From contig NZ_NETJ01000001.1 of the NCBI RefSeq assembly GCF_002128405.1, positions 833,592 to 897,591 on the forward strand: a DNA stretch of 64,000 bases, in the 5' to 3' direction. The notes under the pieces are model-generated. The model was not told the origin of the DNA, did no database searches, and saw nothing but the letters and a program-made list of their open reading frames with translations. Made by a program: the position numbers and the translations under genes. This DNA is from Gottfriedia solisilvae (GTDB lineage Bacteria > Bacillota > Bacilli > Bacillales > Bacillaceae_G). Shown piece after piece: positions 17,371 to 27,076 of the stretch; position 1 is the first letter of the stretch, and each line of letters starts with the position of its first letter.

Positions 17371-18609
17371 TTAACGTTTTAAGTTTACAAGCTCTTCTAA
17401 GATTTGGTCTGAAGTCGTAATAATTCTGGAGTTCGCTTGGAATCCACGTTGTGCAACAATCATATCAGTGAATTCTTCAGATAAATCAACGTTTGACATT
17501 TCTAATGTACCTGCTTGTACTACCCCACGAGAATTACCTGGAGTTGAAACATTTGGAATACCAGAGTTATTACTTTCTTGGAATGTATTTCCACCTGCTT
17601 TAAGTAATCCACCTGGATTCGAGAATGTTGCCAAAGCAATTTGACCAAGCGTTTTTACTTGTCCATTAGAGAAAACACCCGTAATTTCACCTGACTGACC
17701 AAATGTAAAACTTGTTAATGACCCACCAGCTGATCCATCTTTTTCTTTTACTGATACAGAAGATGCTGCTGCAGTTTGAGTTAATCCAGAAAAATCAAGT
17801 GCTGCATTATTTAATGTAATAGGACTTGCAGGTGCAGGAGATGTAATTGTATAGTTACCTGCATTTCCAACTGGAACCGCTTTACCTGTCGCATCAAATC
17901 TTACAGTAAATAAAGGTGCTGCGTCAGTAACTGCATATCCTGCTGCAGTGGTATTTAAATCTACATTCCAATCAGTAGCATTTTGTTTCGTAAATACTAC
18001 TGTAATTGGAATTTCATTACCTAGTGAATTTCTAACAGTCATATCCATTGAATACGATGTTCCGTTTGCGGCATTACTATCAAGATTACCAGCATATTTT
18101 GCAAATGTAGTAGCTTGTGGTAAAATCGTTGCATTTTTATCAATTGATAAATCAACTAATTTACTTGTATTAGGTAATCCTGTCGTTGGGTTCATTGCAT
18201 ATCCCTGTACTTTCAAACCATCTGAATTTACTAGATTCCCAACACTATCTATATCAAAGTTACCAGCACGTGAATAATATTGTTGGTTCCCATTCTTCAC
18301 TACGAAGAAACCGTCACCATCTACACCTAAGTCTAGTAATCTACCAGTCGTTTGAAGACTTGAATTTGTCATAATCGTATCAATAGATGCTACAGCAGCA
18401 CCTAGCCCGATTTGTTTCGCATTTGTACCACCGCGATTATTTTGTGCGCTACTTGCACCAGACATTGTTTGACTCGCAATATCCTTAAATGTTACTCGTC
18501 CTTTTTTAAATCCATAAGTATTTACGTTCGCGATGTTATTACCAATTACATCTAATTTTGTTTGGAAGTTTCTCATTCCACCAATTCCTGAGTACATTGA
18601 ACGAAGCAT
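17371..18609 (-). CDS. flgE: Flagellar hook protein FlgE
   Basis: FlgE polymerises into the hook outside the cell. The 412-residue protein has the conserved flagellar rod/hook N-terminus (MLRSMYSGIGGM, NNIANVNTYGFKK), a D1 region, and the C-terminal coiled-coil motif with NVDLSEEFTDMIVAQRGFQANSR. The middle (about 120-340) is rich in Ala, Gly, Ser and Thr. It is markedly longer than B. subtilis FlgE (264 residues as I recall) and near the length of proteobacterial hook proteins, so an extra surface domain is likely. It lies between flgD and swrD. Confidence 0.95.
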   Translation of the reverse strand: MLRSMYSGIGGMRNFQTKLDVIGNNIANVNTYGFKKGRVTFKDIASQTMSGASSAQNNRGGTNAKQIGLGAAVASIDTIMTNSSLQTTGRLLDLGVDGDGFFVVKNGNQQYYSRAGNFDIDSVGNLVNSDGLKVQGYAMNPTTGLPNTSKLVDLSIDKNATILPQATTFAKYAGNLDSNAANGTSYSMDMTVRNSLGNEIPITVVFTKQNATDWNVDLNTTAAGYAVTDAAPLFTVRFDATGKAVPVGNAGNYTITSPAPASPITLNNAALDFSGLTQTAAASSVSVKEKDGSAGGSLTSFTFGQSGEITGVFSNGQVKTLGQIALATFSNPGGLLKAGGNTFQESNNSGIPNVSTPGNSRGVVQAGTLEMSNVDLSEEFTDMIVAQRGFQANSRIITTSDQILEELVNLKR

Positions 18610-18658
18610 TAATTTTTCCCCCTAAACTAAGTAACTTTCATACTATGAAATGTTTCAT

Positions 18659-19117
18659 TTATTTCGTTGGTTCACTTACAGTATTTTCACTAATTTTCGA
18701 AATATATTCTGTATAAGTTGATTTGCCATTTGTTAATTGGACTAAGAAACCATCTTTATTTCGTTCTACGGATTTAACGATACCTTCTTCTACTGTCGTT
18801 GTTTTTCCATCCTCCGAAATTACAATATAGGATACTTTCTTACCGATTAATTCACTGAACTGAAGTAAGTTTGTTGACATATTTGATAAAAAGTTATTCA
18901 AGGATGTATTCATGTTCGTCATTTGTTCTAGTGAAGAAAAAGTTGCTAGTTGAGCAATGTAGTCTTTATCTTGCATTGGATTTAATGGATCCTGGTTTTT
19001 CATCTGCGCCATTAATAATTTAAGAAAATCATCTTTTCCTAGTTCACTGCCAGACTTTTTGCTTGTTTTCGAATCCGTTGAATTAATAGCATTTAATGCA
19101 TCTAAAATTGTGCTCAT
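18659..19117 (-). CDS. flgD: Flagellar hook cap/scaffold protein FlgD
   Basis: FlgD caps the growing hook. The 152-residue protein has the signature ELGKDDFLKLLMAQMKNQDPLNPMQDKDYIAQLATFSSLEQM-type N-terminal half (about 26-70). The C-terminal half, at about 85-145, corresponds to the short tudor-like domain of Bacillus FlgD and lacks the extra FnIII-like domain of longer homologues. It follows fliK by three bases, a usual pairing because FliK and FlgD act together in hook length control. Confidence 0.94.
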   Translation of the reverse strand: MSTILDALNAINSTDSKTSKKSGSELGKDDFLKLLMAQMKNQDPLNPMQDKDYIAQLATFSSLEQMTNMNTSLNNFLSNMSTNLLQFSELIGKKVSYIVISEDGKTTTVEEGIVKSVERNKDGFLVQLTNGKSTYTEYISKISENTVSEPTK

Positions 19118-19120
19118 GGG

Positions 19121-20428
19121 CTACAGACTCACTTTCAAGAACTCGTCTAAGAATGAAGAACCAACTTCTTCTTCTTTCTCAGGTTGGTTTGATTGTTTTT
19201 GTTGTTGATTTTGTTGCTTTTGATCGCGTTCACGATTCAAGTAAGATGAATTATCAGTTTGCAATGATTGATAAAGGTCTATCTTTTCTACTTGCAAATT
19301 GTTCATATGAAGCGCTTGCTTTAAACCATCCATGTTTGACTGTAATAATTCTTTCGCTTTCGCAGTTGATGCAATAATTGTTGCAGTCATACCATGTTCG
19401 TTTTTGACTAATTCAATCGAAATACGACCAAGTTGTTCTGGGAACAGTTTTATAAATATTTTTTGTTGACCCATTTCATTTGTAAAATTACTTTTCTGAA
19501 TGATATTTTGAAAATCTCTTACAAATTGATTGGCCTCAGCTTTATTTGTTGTTTTTCCTATGAATAAAGCAAACTGTTTAACATTTTCACCAAATAATGA
19601 TTGATTTGAAGATGAGAAATTTTGATTGTCCGTCTCGGAAGTATTTATTTTTGTCACTGAGACAGAATCTACTTCAACTTCTGCTGTATTAGAAATTGCT
19701 TGTTTTTCTAAATTAGCTTTTGAATCTATTAATTGTGAATTCGATACCATTTTCACGATTCTATCAGAAAAAATCTTGATTTGATCAGTTCCCAAACCAT
19801 TATCTTCTAAAAATGCTCCTAATCCCGCTATCAATTTCTTTAATTCACTTTGAGAAATTTCAATGTTTGAGTTTTGAAGATGATCACCTAGTTTAGCTTC
19901 TGATTGAATCGTTTCCATTAACTTTGAAAGAATACTAGATAAAATTGTTGAAATACCTTTTAAATCGTTTATTTCTGTTGATTTTTTAATGTCCGTAGTA
20001 GATAGAATGGCATTCATAAAACCTTTTGAGTCTGTTAACAAAATCCCGTCTGATAAATTAAAAGTCGTATCATTAGTATTATTACTATTTGATGGATCTT
20101 GTATAGATGACTCAAGTTGTTTTTGAATCATTGACTGTAATAGTGTTAATAAATCAACCATACCATTCAAATTTTCTTTATCAGAGTCACTACTATCTTC
20201 TATTTTTTCAAGTGTATCTTCAATAAGCTTTTCTAGTTTTTTTATATCAGAATTTTCTTCGATATGTTTTACTAGTTTACGATTATTTTCATTCGGTTGA
20301 ACCGTCTGAAGAGATTGTGAATCCTTCATAACTTTATCAAAAGATTTATTATTCTTCTGAAAATATGAAGATTTTGATTTCAATGGCTGCACCATATTGA
20401 ATAATTGATTTTTTTCAATCCCATTCAT
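19121..20428 (-). CDS. fliK: Flagellar hook-length control protein FliK
   Basis: FliK measures hook length and triggers the FlhB specificity switch. The 435-residue protein has a long, low-complexity Ser/Asn/Lys-rich N-terminal part and a C-terminal Flg_hook domain at about 315-395 with IKLFPEQLGRISIEL. The Gln/Asn/Lys-rich tail is also typical. The longest frame begins at a GTG inside the GGGAGGTGA ribosome binding site; the ATG three codons later, after ACAGT, is the likely start. It lies between ylxF and flgD. Confidence 0.92.
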   Translation of the reverse strand: MNGIEKNQLFNMVQPLKSKSSYFQKNNKSFDKVMKDSQSLQTVQPNENNRKLVKHIEENSDIKKLEKLIEDTLEKIEDSSDSDKENLNGMVDLLTLLQSMIQKQLESSIQDPSNSNNTNDTTFNLSDGILLTDSKGFMNAILSTTDIKKSTEINDLKGISTILSSILSKLMETIQSEAKLGDHLQNSNIEISQSELKKLIAGLGAFLEDNGLGTDQIKIFSDRIVKMVSNSQLIDSKANLEKQAISNTAEVEVDSVSVTKINTSETDNQNFSSSNQSLFGENVKQFALFIGKTTNKAEANQFVRDFQNIIQKSNFTNEMGQQKIFIKLFPEQLGRISIELVKNEHGMTATIIASTAKAKELLQSNMDGLKQALHMNNLQVEKIDLYQSLQTDNSSYLNRERDQKQQNQQQKQSNQPEKEEEVGSSFLDEFLKVSL

Positions 20429-20457
20429 ACTGTTCACCTCCCCCCACTTTCTGTTTT

Positions 20458-21066
20458 TTATCTGGAACTAGCTGTCATCATGGACGTAAATTTAGCAGCT
20501 TTTTTTACATCCATGTTTGCTAAAATTTCGGTTACAGCTTCGTTTTTAAGGTTTGAAAGAATATAAAATGCTTCATCATCTGTTACCGACTGTAAAATTT
20601 GAGCGGCTTGTTTTTCAGACATTTCCTCATAACTTGTAAATAGTTTTTTGGATAATGCCTTTTTCTCTTCCTCTGAATCGATGGTTGCTGTATTTCTTTC
20701 TTCTAAATCCTTGATCTGTTGTCTTAACTTTTCAGCTTCAATTCGTAAACTGTTAATATGTTGATCTTTTTCTTTCGACTGACTTTTCAATGTTTTTAAC
20801 TCTTCTTCAGCTCTTTTATTCGTTTCTGTAAGCTTTGCAAGCTTATTTTTGATTTTCTCATCTTCTGATAAGGGAGACTCACTTTTTACATATGATTCAA
20901 TAATAGGAATATGTGAAGCGATCTTCCTTGCCTCTTTCGGTACATCTACGCCAGCAACATTTAATATAATCACTGCAATTGTGACAGTAAAAAGTATTGG
21001 AATCAAAAAGACAAAAATAAAATATTGAAAAGCGCTGTATTCTTTTTCATTCGTCTCAATCTGCAT
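20458..21066 (-). CDS. ylxF: YlxF family flagellar-operon membrane protein (MotE/MgtE_N-like)
   Basis: The protein of about 202 residues has one N-terminal membrane helix (about 15-40), a long coiled coil (about 70-125) and a C-terminal helical domain resembling the MgtE intracellular N domain and FliG middle repeats (AAQILQSVTDDEAFYILSNL). In B. subtilis this fla/che gene is ylxF; its role is not well defined, although the MotE family in other bacteria chaperones the stator. Several starts are possible: GTG 21075, ATG 21072 or ATG 21066; AGGTGA fits 21066 best. Confidence 0.82.
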   Translation of the reverse strand: MQIETNEKEYSAFQYFIFVFLIPILFTVTIAVIILNVAGVDVPKEARKIASHIPIIESYVKSESPLSEDEKIKNKLAKLTETNKRAEEELKTLKSQSKEKDQHINSLRIEAEKLRQQIKDLEERNTATIDSEEEKKALSKKLFTSYEEMSEKQAAQILQSVTDDEAFYILSNLKNEAVTEILANMDVKKAAKFTSMMTASSR

Positions 21067-21075
21067 ATTCATCAC

Positions 21076-21519
21076 CTATAAGTTTCGATTTACAAATTGT
21101 TGAAGAGATAGGTCATCCATGAGTTTAGACTCTAAATTAAGTAAATTTGCATATTGAAGTTTAAATGCTTTTTCCTTCATCTTTTCAAATTTCTTCACTT
21201 CTACATTTTGATCGAGTAATTCTTCTTGTTTTGTAAGCATTATATTTCTAGTTTGCATTACATCAATTTGAGCTTTTGATATGTCTCTTTCTATTGCGTC
21301 TCTAAAAAGTTGTTGTTGCTTTATTCCAATGATTGAAAGCCCTGAATTTAATTCTTGTTCTGTGTGTTCATCAAACATTTCTTTTTTTCTTAGTAACTCA
21401 TATAATTTAGTGGCTTCTTTCTCAAACGATTTAACAGCAACTTCATAGCTCATTTGAACATGTTCTTTTTCTTTTTGTTTAATTGTTAATATTTTTTCAA
21501 ATCGAAATGGTATTGCCAT
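21076..21519 (-). CDS. fliJ: Flagellar export chaperone/ATPase stalk FliJ
   Basis: FliJ forms an antiparallel coiled coil that inserts into the FliI hexamer and links it to FlhA. The 147-residue protein is almost entirely charged heptad helix, with the start MAIPFRFEKILTIKQKEK typical of Bacillus FliJ. Its ATG overlaps the fliI stop by one base (TAATG). Conservation is low in this family, so position between fliI and ylxF is important evidence. Confidence 0.9.
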   Translation of the reverse strand: MAIPFRFEKILTIKQKEKEHVQMSYEVAVKSFEKEATKLYELLRKKEMFDEHTEQELNSGLSIIGIKQQQLFRDAIERDISKAQIDVMQTRNIMLTKQEELLDQNVEVKKFEKMKEKAFKLQYANLLNLESKLMDDLSLQQFVNRNL

Positions 21520-22838
21520 TATTGATCACCCTTACTAACAATTGAATTTAACAGTTCTACGGTTTCTTCAGCTGAAAAATTTTCATGAACAGATTGTTTA
21601 AAAAAATCTACAAGTTTTGGATAATAATATATTGCTTCATCGATTTCTAAGCTTGTTCCTCGCTTATAGGCACCGATATTGATTAAATCCTCTGAATTTA
21701 AATAAGTTGCTAATATTGTTCGAACTCTATCAGCTAGCTTCATATTTTCATTCGGAACGACTGCTGGCATTACCCTACTTACACTTTTAAGAACATTGAT
21801 TGCTGGAAATTGACCTTTATTTGCTAATTCACGATCTAATACAATATGACCGTCTAATATACCGCGGACTGTATCTGAAATTGGTTCATTTAAATCATCT
21901 CCATCAACTAGTACCGTGTAGAATGCACTAATTGTGCCATGCTCGCTTGTACCGGTTCTTTCAAGTAATTTAGGTAAAATCGCAAAAACAGAAGGTGTAT
22001 ATCCCTTTGTTGTTGGCGGTTCTCCTGTAGCTAAACCGATTTCTCGTTGAGCCATTGCAACACGCGTAACGCTATCCATCATAAACATGACATTTAAGCC
22101 ACGATCTCGAAAATATTCAGCGATTGCAGTTGCAGTAAAAGCTCCTTTTAGCCTCATTAAAGCTGGTTGATCAGAAGTAGCTACAACTACGATTGATTTT
22201 GCCAAACCTTCAGGACCTAGATCTCTTTCAATAAATTCTCGAACCTCTCTACCACGTTCTCCAATTAATGCAATTACATTTAGATCTGCCGTCGCGTTTC
22301 TAGCAATCATCCCCATTAATGTACTTTTACCAACACCACTACCTGCGAAAATACCGATTCTTTGACCGTTTCCAACACTTAGCATGCTATCGATTATTTT
22401 CACACCAACTTCAACTTGCTCCGAAATTGGAGGCCTCTTCATTGGATTTGGAGGTTCATTTTCAGTAGGTACAGGTCTTAATCCTTTTGGTAAGCTTGAA
22501 CCATCTAGTGGTTCTCCTAATGCATTAACAACTTGTCCTATTAATGAATTACCAACTTTCACTTGAAGTGATTTTCCTGTTGTTTCAACAATGCAACCTG
22601 GTGAAATATCATGTACATTTGTAAATGGCATAAGTAAGACGTTTTCATCATTAAATCCTACTACTTCTGCAAATACTTTCTTCTTTTGATTTTTATCAAG
22701 AAAGATGTAACATAAATCGCCAATTGAAGCTTTCGGACCTTTTGATTCAATCATCAATCCTATTACTCGAAGTACCTTACCGTACCTTCTATATGAGTCA
22801 ATTGAAGGAAGCTGCTGGATCACTCTAGTTAGTTGCAT
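21519..22838 (-). CDS. fliI: Flagellum-specific export ATPase FliI
   Basis: FliI is the F1-beta-like hexameric ATPase of the flagellar type III export system. The 439-residue protein has Walker A AGSGVGKS at 165-172, GERGREVREF, and a Walker B region at VMFMMDSVTR, all as expected. Its ATG overlaps the end of fliH by 14 bases and its stop overlaps fliJ by one, so fliH, fliI and fliJ, whose products form one complex, appear translationally coupled. Confidence 0.97.
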   Translation of the reverse strand: MQLTRVIQQLPSIDSYRRYGKVLRVIGLMIESKGPKASIGDLCYIFLDKNQKKKVFAEVVGFNDENVLLMPFTNVHDISPGCIVETTGKSLQVKVGNSLIGQVVNALGEPLDGSSLPKGLRPVPTENEPPNPMKRPPISEQVEVGVKIIDSMLSVGNGQRIGIFAGSGVGKSTLMGMIARNATADLNVIALIGERGREVREFIERDLGPEGLAKSIVVVATSDQPALMRLKGAFTATAIAEYFRDRGLNVMFMMDSVTRVAMAQREIGLATGEPPTTKGYTPSVFAILPKLLERTGTSEHGTISAFYTVLVDGDDLNEPISDTVRGILDGHIVLDRELANKGQFPAINVLKSVSRVMPAVVPNENMKLADRVRTILATYLNSEDLINIGAYKRGTSLEIDEAIYYYPKLVDFFKQSVHENFSAEETVELLNSIVSKGDQ

Positions 22839-23604
22839 CTACTTCCTCCTGACTTAGTTCTAAAAGTTTCCTAGATATTTCACTTAATTGAACATCTACA
22901 CTTGCATCAATTCTTCCAAACGAAGAATCTATTACACAGCTACCCATTGATAATGTTTCATCTGGATAAATAAATAACTTTGATTCATTTAGTAATATTT
23001 TTTCTAATTCAACGCGTTGCGTAACTAATAAATCATATTGTGAAGGATGAATTGTTAATCGAATATCCTTCTCTTCTCTGATTTCATGTAATACCTTTTT
23101 AACAATTGGTATTAGATGCTCCTGATTTTGATCAATTTCATGTAATAAGATATGTTCTGAAACAGCTAATCCAAGCTTTAAAATCGCATCTTCACTTTCT
23201 TCGATTCTGTTTATATAATCAACTTTAGAAGCTTCAACTACTTCTTTTGCTTCATTTAATAAACTTTCATATTCATAAAGTGCAATTTGTCGGCCTTCTT
23301 CTTTACCAAGTGCAATTCCTTCTTCTTTTGCGACTTGAATCAAGTTGTTTTTTTCTTCGAACCAAAGCTGCTTCATTTGGTCAATTTCTAATTGAGCATC
23401 TCTTTTTTGCATCTCAATTTCTTGTTTAACAAGTTCCAATTTATTTTGATATTCTTCAAGCTCTTCTCTAATATTTAGAAGTTGCTCGTTATCATTTTCA
23501 TACTCTAACAGATCCTCCGCATGCTGAAATACTCGTTGGATTCCGATTGTTTTTACAGGAGTAGATTCATTTTGCAATTGCTGTCTTTTAATTAAATTAG
23601 ACAA
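22825..23604 (-). CDS. fliH: Flagellar export stator-like protein FliH
   Basis: FliH binds FliI and tethers it to the C ring; it resembles V/F-ATPase peripheral stalk subunits. The protein has a basic N-terminal segment, a long coiled coil (about 45-115) and a C-terminal FliI-binding domain. The open frame reaches back to 23631 inside fliG, but the strong GGAGGAGAGG lies between that and a TTG six bases further on, so TTG at 23604 (259 residues) is the likely start. It overlaps the fliG stop by eight bases. Confidence 0.9.
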   Translation of the reverse strand: MSNLIKRQQLQNESTPVKTIGIQRVFQHAEDLLEYENDNEQLLNIREELEEYQNKLELVKQEIEMQKRDAQLEIDQMKQLWFEEKNNLIQVAKEEGIALGKEEGRQIALYEYESLLNEAKEVVEASKVDYINRIEESEDAILKLGLAVSEHILLHEIDQNQEHLIPIVKKVLHEIREEKDIRLTIHPSQYDLLVTQRVELEKILLNESKLFIYPDETLSMGSCVIDSSFGRIDASVDVQLSEISRKLLELSQEEVDATN

Positions 23605-24616
23605 TGATATCCTCTCCTCCGCCTCTAGCAACTACGATAATGCCTGATTCTTCTAATCGACGAATAGTTGATACGATACGAGTCTGAGCTTCCTCTACAT
23701 CACGTAAACGAACCGGTCCAAGATACTCCATTTCTTCCATAAATGTTTCTGCCATTCGATTTGACATATTCTTGAAGATAACGTTTTTAACTTCTTCACT
23801 CGCAACTTTAAGTGCAAGCATAAGGTCTTCATTATCAACATCTCGAATAACACGTTGAATTGAACGATTATCAAGTGTAACAATATCTTCAAATACAAAC
23901 ATTCTCTTTTTAATTTCTTCTGCCAATTCAGGATCCTGTATTTCAAGTGCTTCTAGAATTGTTCGTTCTGTGCTTCGGTCAACACCATTTAACACATCAA
24001 CTACTGTTTCTATACCACCAGTTTGTGTATAATCTTGTGTCACACTAGTTGATAGTTTTCTTTCTAAAAGCTGTTCTACTTCATTGATGATTTCTGGTGA
24101 CGTACTATCCATAAGTGCAATTCTTTTCGCAATATCAGCCTGCATATCTTGTGGTAATTCAGAAAGGATTTGACCAGCCTGAATTGAATCAAGATAAGAT
24201 AAGATTAATGCGATTGTTTGAGGATGCTCATTTTGAATAAAATTTAATATTTGTGATGGATCTGCTTTTCTAGCAAAATCAAATGGTTTAACATGTAATG
24301 AAGATGTCAATCTATTAATGATTGTTTGAGCTTGATCTCCACCTAATGCTTTTTCCAAAATTGTTTTTGCATAGCCTATTCCACCTTGTGTGATATATTC
24401 TTGCGCTAATGCGATTTGGTGAAATTCTTCTATGATACCTTCTTTTTCTTTCGCTTCTACCTTACGAACACCTGAAATTTCAAGTGTTAATCTTTCAATT
24501 TCTTCCTCAGATAAATGCTTGTAAACTTGTGCAGATACATCCGGACCAAGAGAAATAAGAAGAATAGCAGCCTTTTGTTTTCCACTTAACTCTGTTGATT
24601 TATCCTTTTTTGCCAT
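23597..24616 (-). CDS. fliG: Flagellar motor switch protein FliG
   Basis: FliG forms the top of the C ring, contacts the stator for torque and is the partner of FliF and, in Bacillus, of SwrB. The 339-residue protein has the N-terminal FliF-binding domain, the middle FliM-binding domain (GGIETVVDVLNGVDRSTERTI near 195) and the C-terminal torque domain with charged residues in FVFEDIVTLDNRSIQRVIRDVD. Length is typical (338 in B. subtilis). It lies ten bases after fliF. Confidence 0.97.
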   Translation of the reverse strand: MAKKDKSTELSGKQKAAILLISLGPDVSAQVYKHLSEEEIERLTLEISGVRKVEAKEKEGIIEEFHQIALAQEYITQGGIGYAKTILEKALGGDQAQTIINRLTSSLHVKPFDFARKADPSQILNFIQNEHPQTIALILSYLDSIQAGQILSELPQDMQADIAKRIALMDSTSPEIINEVEQLLERKLSTSVTQDYTQTGGIETVVDVLNGVDRSTERTILEALEIQDPELAEEIKKRMFVFEDIVTLDNRSIQRVIRDVDNEDLMLALKVASEEVKNVIFKNMSNRMAETFMEEMEYLGPVRLRDVEEAQTRIVSTIRRLEESGIIVVARGGGEDIIV

Positions 24617-24626
24617 TGTTCTCCTC

Positions 24627-26219
24627 CTAGTCCTCTGAAATCCAGCTTCTTAATAATTTTGCAAACTCTTCTGGCTTTTCTTTCGCCATCTTTTCTAATT
24701 GCTTTCTTCTTACAGTTCCATCTGTTTCAGTTTCTTCATTTATGTCTGGTACATCAATAATTGTAGATGCTAAATCCTCTACAGTAATTTCTTCTTGACG
24801 TCGTTTACGAAGTAATAAGAATACTAGAATGATAATAACCAACAATAATGCGCCGCCTGCGATATACATCCATAATGGAATTGTTGTATTCGTAGTAGTT
24901 AAGGCCGCATTATTTCCTTTAAATTGTGAAACTGAGACTGCAACTTTTTCTGCTACTTGATCTTGCGTTAACTCAACTCCATCTTTGTTGTATCCTTTAT
25001 CGATTGATGTTTTTACAATTGTTCCAAGCATTTGTTTGATTTCATCAATTGTTTGCTGTGGTAGTGAGTTCACATCTTTTGGATTAGGTGGTTCAACAGC
25101 AAGTTGAATACTTAAATCTCTAATTCGATATGGTGCATCAACGATTTCATTTTTAATTCGGTTTACATCATAGTTAATTCTTTCTTCTTCTTTTGTATAA
25201 TCTCCATTACTTGAACTATTTGAACCTTGATAGCTAGCAATATCTTCATCACCAGTTCCGGCCACTCCACCATCAGTTGGCTTCGAGCCTGCATAAGCTT
25301 CTTTTATTTTTTCTGAGCTTACGGCAATTCCTTGGATATTTTCTTTATCAACAGGTTCTACTAATTCTTGGTTACTTTTCTTTTGGCTAAAATCGATATC
25401 AGCAGTTACACCAACAGCAACTTTATCAGGACCCATCATTTTACCAAGCAATTGTTGTACTTGAAGCTGAATATCTTTTTCAACATTATTTTTAATATTT
25501 TCTTGTGATGCAATATCAGTACCAAGTTCTGAATTTTCATCTTCATCTTTTATGTCAAAACTATCAAAAAATTGGTTTGTAATGACGATATTAGAAATAG
25601 GTAAGTTAGGAACACTTTTTGAAACTAAATGATAAAGTGCAGTTTTTTGTTCTTGATTAAACTTATAACCAGGTTCTGTTTCTAATACGATTGAAGCGGA
25701 CGCCTCTCCAGCCTCATCTGTGACCCACACACTCTTTTCTGGAAGATTAATCATTACTTTCGCGTTATTAATTCCATCTATTTCTTTCATTAAATTAGCA
25801 AGTTCATTTTGCATAGCTTCTAGCTTTACAACATTAAACTCATTTTCAGTCATGCTGAAATTGGAATTACTTCCAAAAAACTCATAATCGATTGTACCTG
25901 AATCTGGAATACCTTTTGATGCAAGGTCTACCTTCAGCTCATCAACTACTGTATCTGGCACAAAAATTGTTTGACCATTATCCTTAATTTCAGATGTGAT
26001 ACCCTTTGCATCTAGCGTCTCTTTTATTTGCCCTGTTTCAGAAGGGGAAAGATTACTATATAAAGGAACTAAATTTTCTTTTGTAAAAAAATAAGTACTT
26101 GCTGCTAATATAACTACTATTAGGACTGGGAGCCCAATTAAGAATGATTTTTGTTTTAACGTTCGATTCGTCCAAAAATTCTTTATTCGAGCGACCCATC
26201 CTTTCACCTTTTCGTTCAT
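24627..26219 (-). CDS. fliF: Flagellar MS-ring protein FliF
   Basis: FliF assembles the membrane MS ring on which the motor and export gate are built. The 530-residue protein has membrane segments at about 23-45 and 445-468, with the large extracytoplasmic ring-building region between them, and a C-terminal cytoplasmic tail that binds FliG (the final 35 residues, ending in LRSWISED). The frame extends eight codons upstream, but GGGGGA sits immediately before the ATG at 26219 (MNEKVKGW), which matches family starts. Confidence 0.96.
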   Translation of the reverse strand: MNEKVKGWVARIKNFWTNRTLKQKSFLIGLPVLIVVILAASTYFFTKENLVPLYSNLSPSETGQIKETLDAKGITSEIKDNGQTIFVPDTVVDELKVDLASKGIPDSGTIDYEFFGSNSNFSMTENEFNVVKLEAMQNELANLMKEIDGINNAKVMINLPEKSVWVTDEAGEASASIVLETEPGYKFNQEQKTALYHLVSKSVPNLPISNIVITNQFFDSFDIKDEDENSELGTDIASQENIKNNVEKDIQLQVQQLLGKMMGPDKVAVGVTADIDFSQKKSNQELVEPVDKENIQGIAVSSEKIKEAYAGSKPTDGGVAGTGDEDIASYQGSNSSSNGDYTKEEERINYDVNRIKNEIVDAPYRIRDLSIQLAVEPPNPKDVNSLPQQTIDEIKQMLGTIVKTSIDKGYNKDGVELTQDQVAEKVAVSVSQFKGNNAALTTTNTTIPLWMYIAGGALLLVIIILVFLLLRKRRQEEITVEDLASTIIDVPDINEETETDGTVRRKQLEKMAKEKPEEFAKLLRSWISED

Positions 26220-26296
26220 TACAATCCCCCAGATGTTATTCAAAATATGAAAAACATTATATATATATTTTTAAATTTCTTAAATTGGTTTTCTCA

Positions 26297-26599
26297 TTAC
26301 ATTTGCATTCTCATCATTTCTTGATATGCATCAATAACTTTATTTCGAATTTCCATCGTAGTTTGTAACATAATACTTGATTTCTCAGATGCGATCATGA
26401 CATTGTGCAAATCAACGTTTTCGCCTCTTACTAATTTATTTGTTAAGTCACTTGAAGCAAGACCTGCCTCGTTTACTTCATTAATAGAATCTTTTAAAAA
26501 ACCTGCAAATTTAGATTGTATTTCACCTGATGTACTAACAGCATTTGTTGGTTTTAGAGGCTGTATATTAAACGAATGAATCTGATTAATTTGTGTCAT
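26297..26599 (-). CDS. fliE: Flagellar hook-basal body complex protein FliE
   Basis: FliE links the MS ring to the rod. The 100-residue protein has the family C-terminal half with GENVDLHNVMIASEKSS and the ending MEIRNKVIDAYQEMMRMQM. It sits between flgC and fliF, with a 77-base AT-rich gap before the fliF start. Length is typical of Bacillus FliE (106). Confidence 0.95.
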   Translation of the reverse strand: MTQINQIHSFNIQPLKPTNAVSTSGEIQSKFAGFLKDSINEVNEAGLASSDLTNKLVRGENVDLHNVMIASEKSSIMLQTTMEIRNKVIDAYQEMMRMQM

Positions 26600-26614
26600 C
26601 TAATGTCCCTACCT

Positions 26615-27073
26615 TTATTTTCCAATTTCTAAAGCCTTTGTTAAAAGCCCTTTCGATGCATTTAAAACAGTAACATTCGCTTCATATGATCTTGTTGCAC
26701 TCATTAAATCTACCATTTCCTTTAACGGATCTACATTTGGCATTTGTACGTATCCATTCTCATCAGCATCAGGGTGTTCAGGATTATATACTAATTTAAA
26801 AGGTGACTGATCCTCTGATATTTTAGTTACTTTAACACCGCTCCCAGCACTATTATTTGATTGTACTGTGTCATTAAAAATACTTGCAAAACTACCACTA
26901 CCGTTACTAGATGAGATTTCAACCATTTTTCTTCTATACGGTTGCCAAACGCCATCTACCATTTTTGATCTGGTAGTTTCTGAATTTGCCATATTGGATG
27001 AAACTACATCCATTCGTAATCTTTGCATTGTAAGAGCAGAAGCTGAAATATTAATACTATTAAAAATACTCAA
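26615..27073 (-). CDS. flgC: Flagellar proximal rod protein FlgC
   Basis: FlgC is one of the proximal rod subunits. The 152-residue protein has the flagellar axial N-terminus (INISASALTMQRLRMDVVSSNMANSETTR), a central region with NPEHPDADENGYVQMPNVDPLKEMVDL, and the axial C-terminal helix (MSATRSYEANVTVLNASK). It starts three bases after the flgB stop. Confidence 0.96.
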   Translation of the reverse strand: MSIFNSINISASALTMQRLRMDVVSSNMANSETTRSKMVDGVWQPYRRKMVEISSSNGSGSFASIFNDTVQSNNSAGSGVKVTKISEDQSPFKLVYNPEHPDADENGYVQMPNVDPLKEMVDLMSATRSYEANVTVLNASKGLLTKALEIGK

Positions 27074-27076
27074 AAC

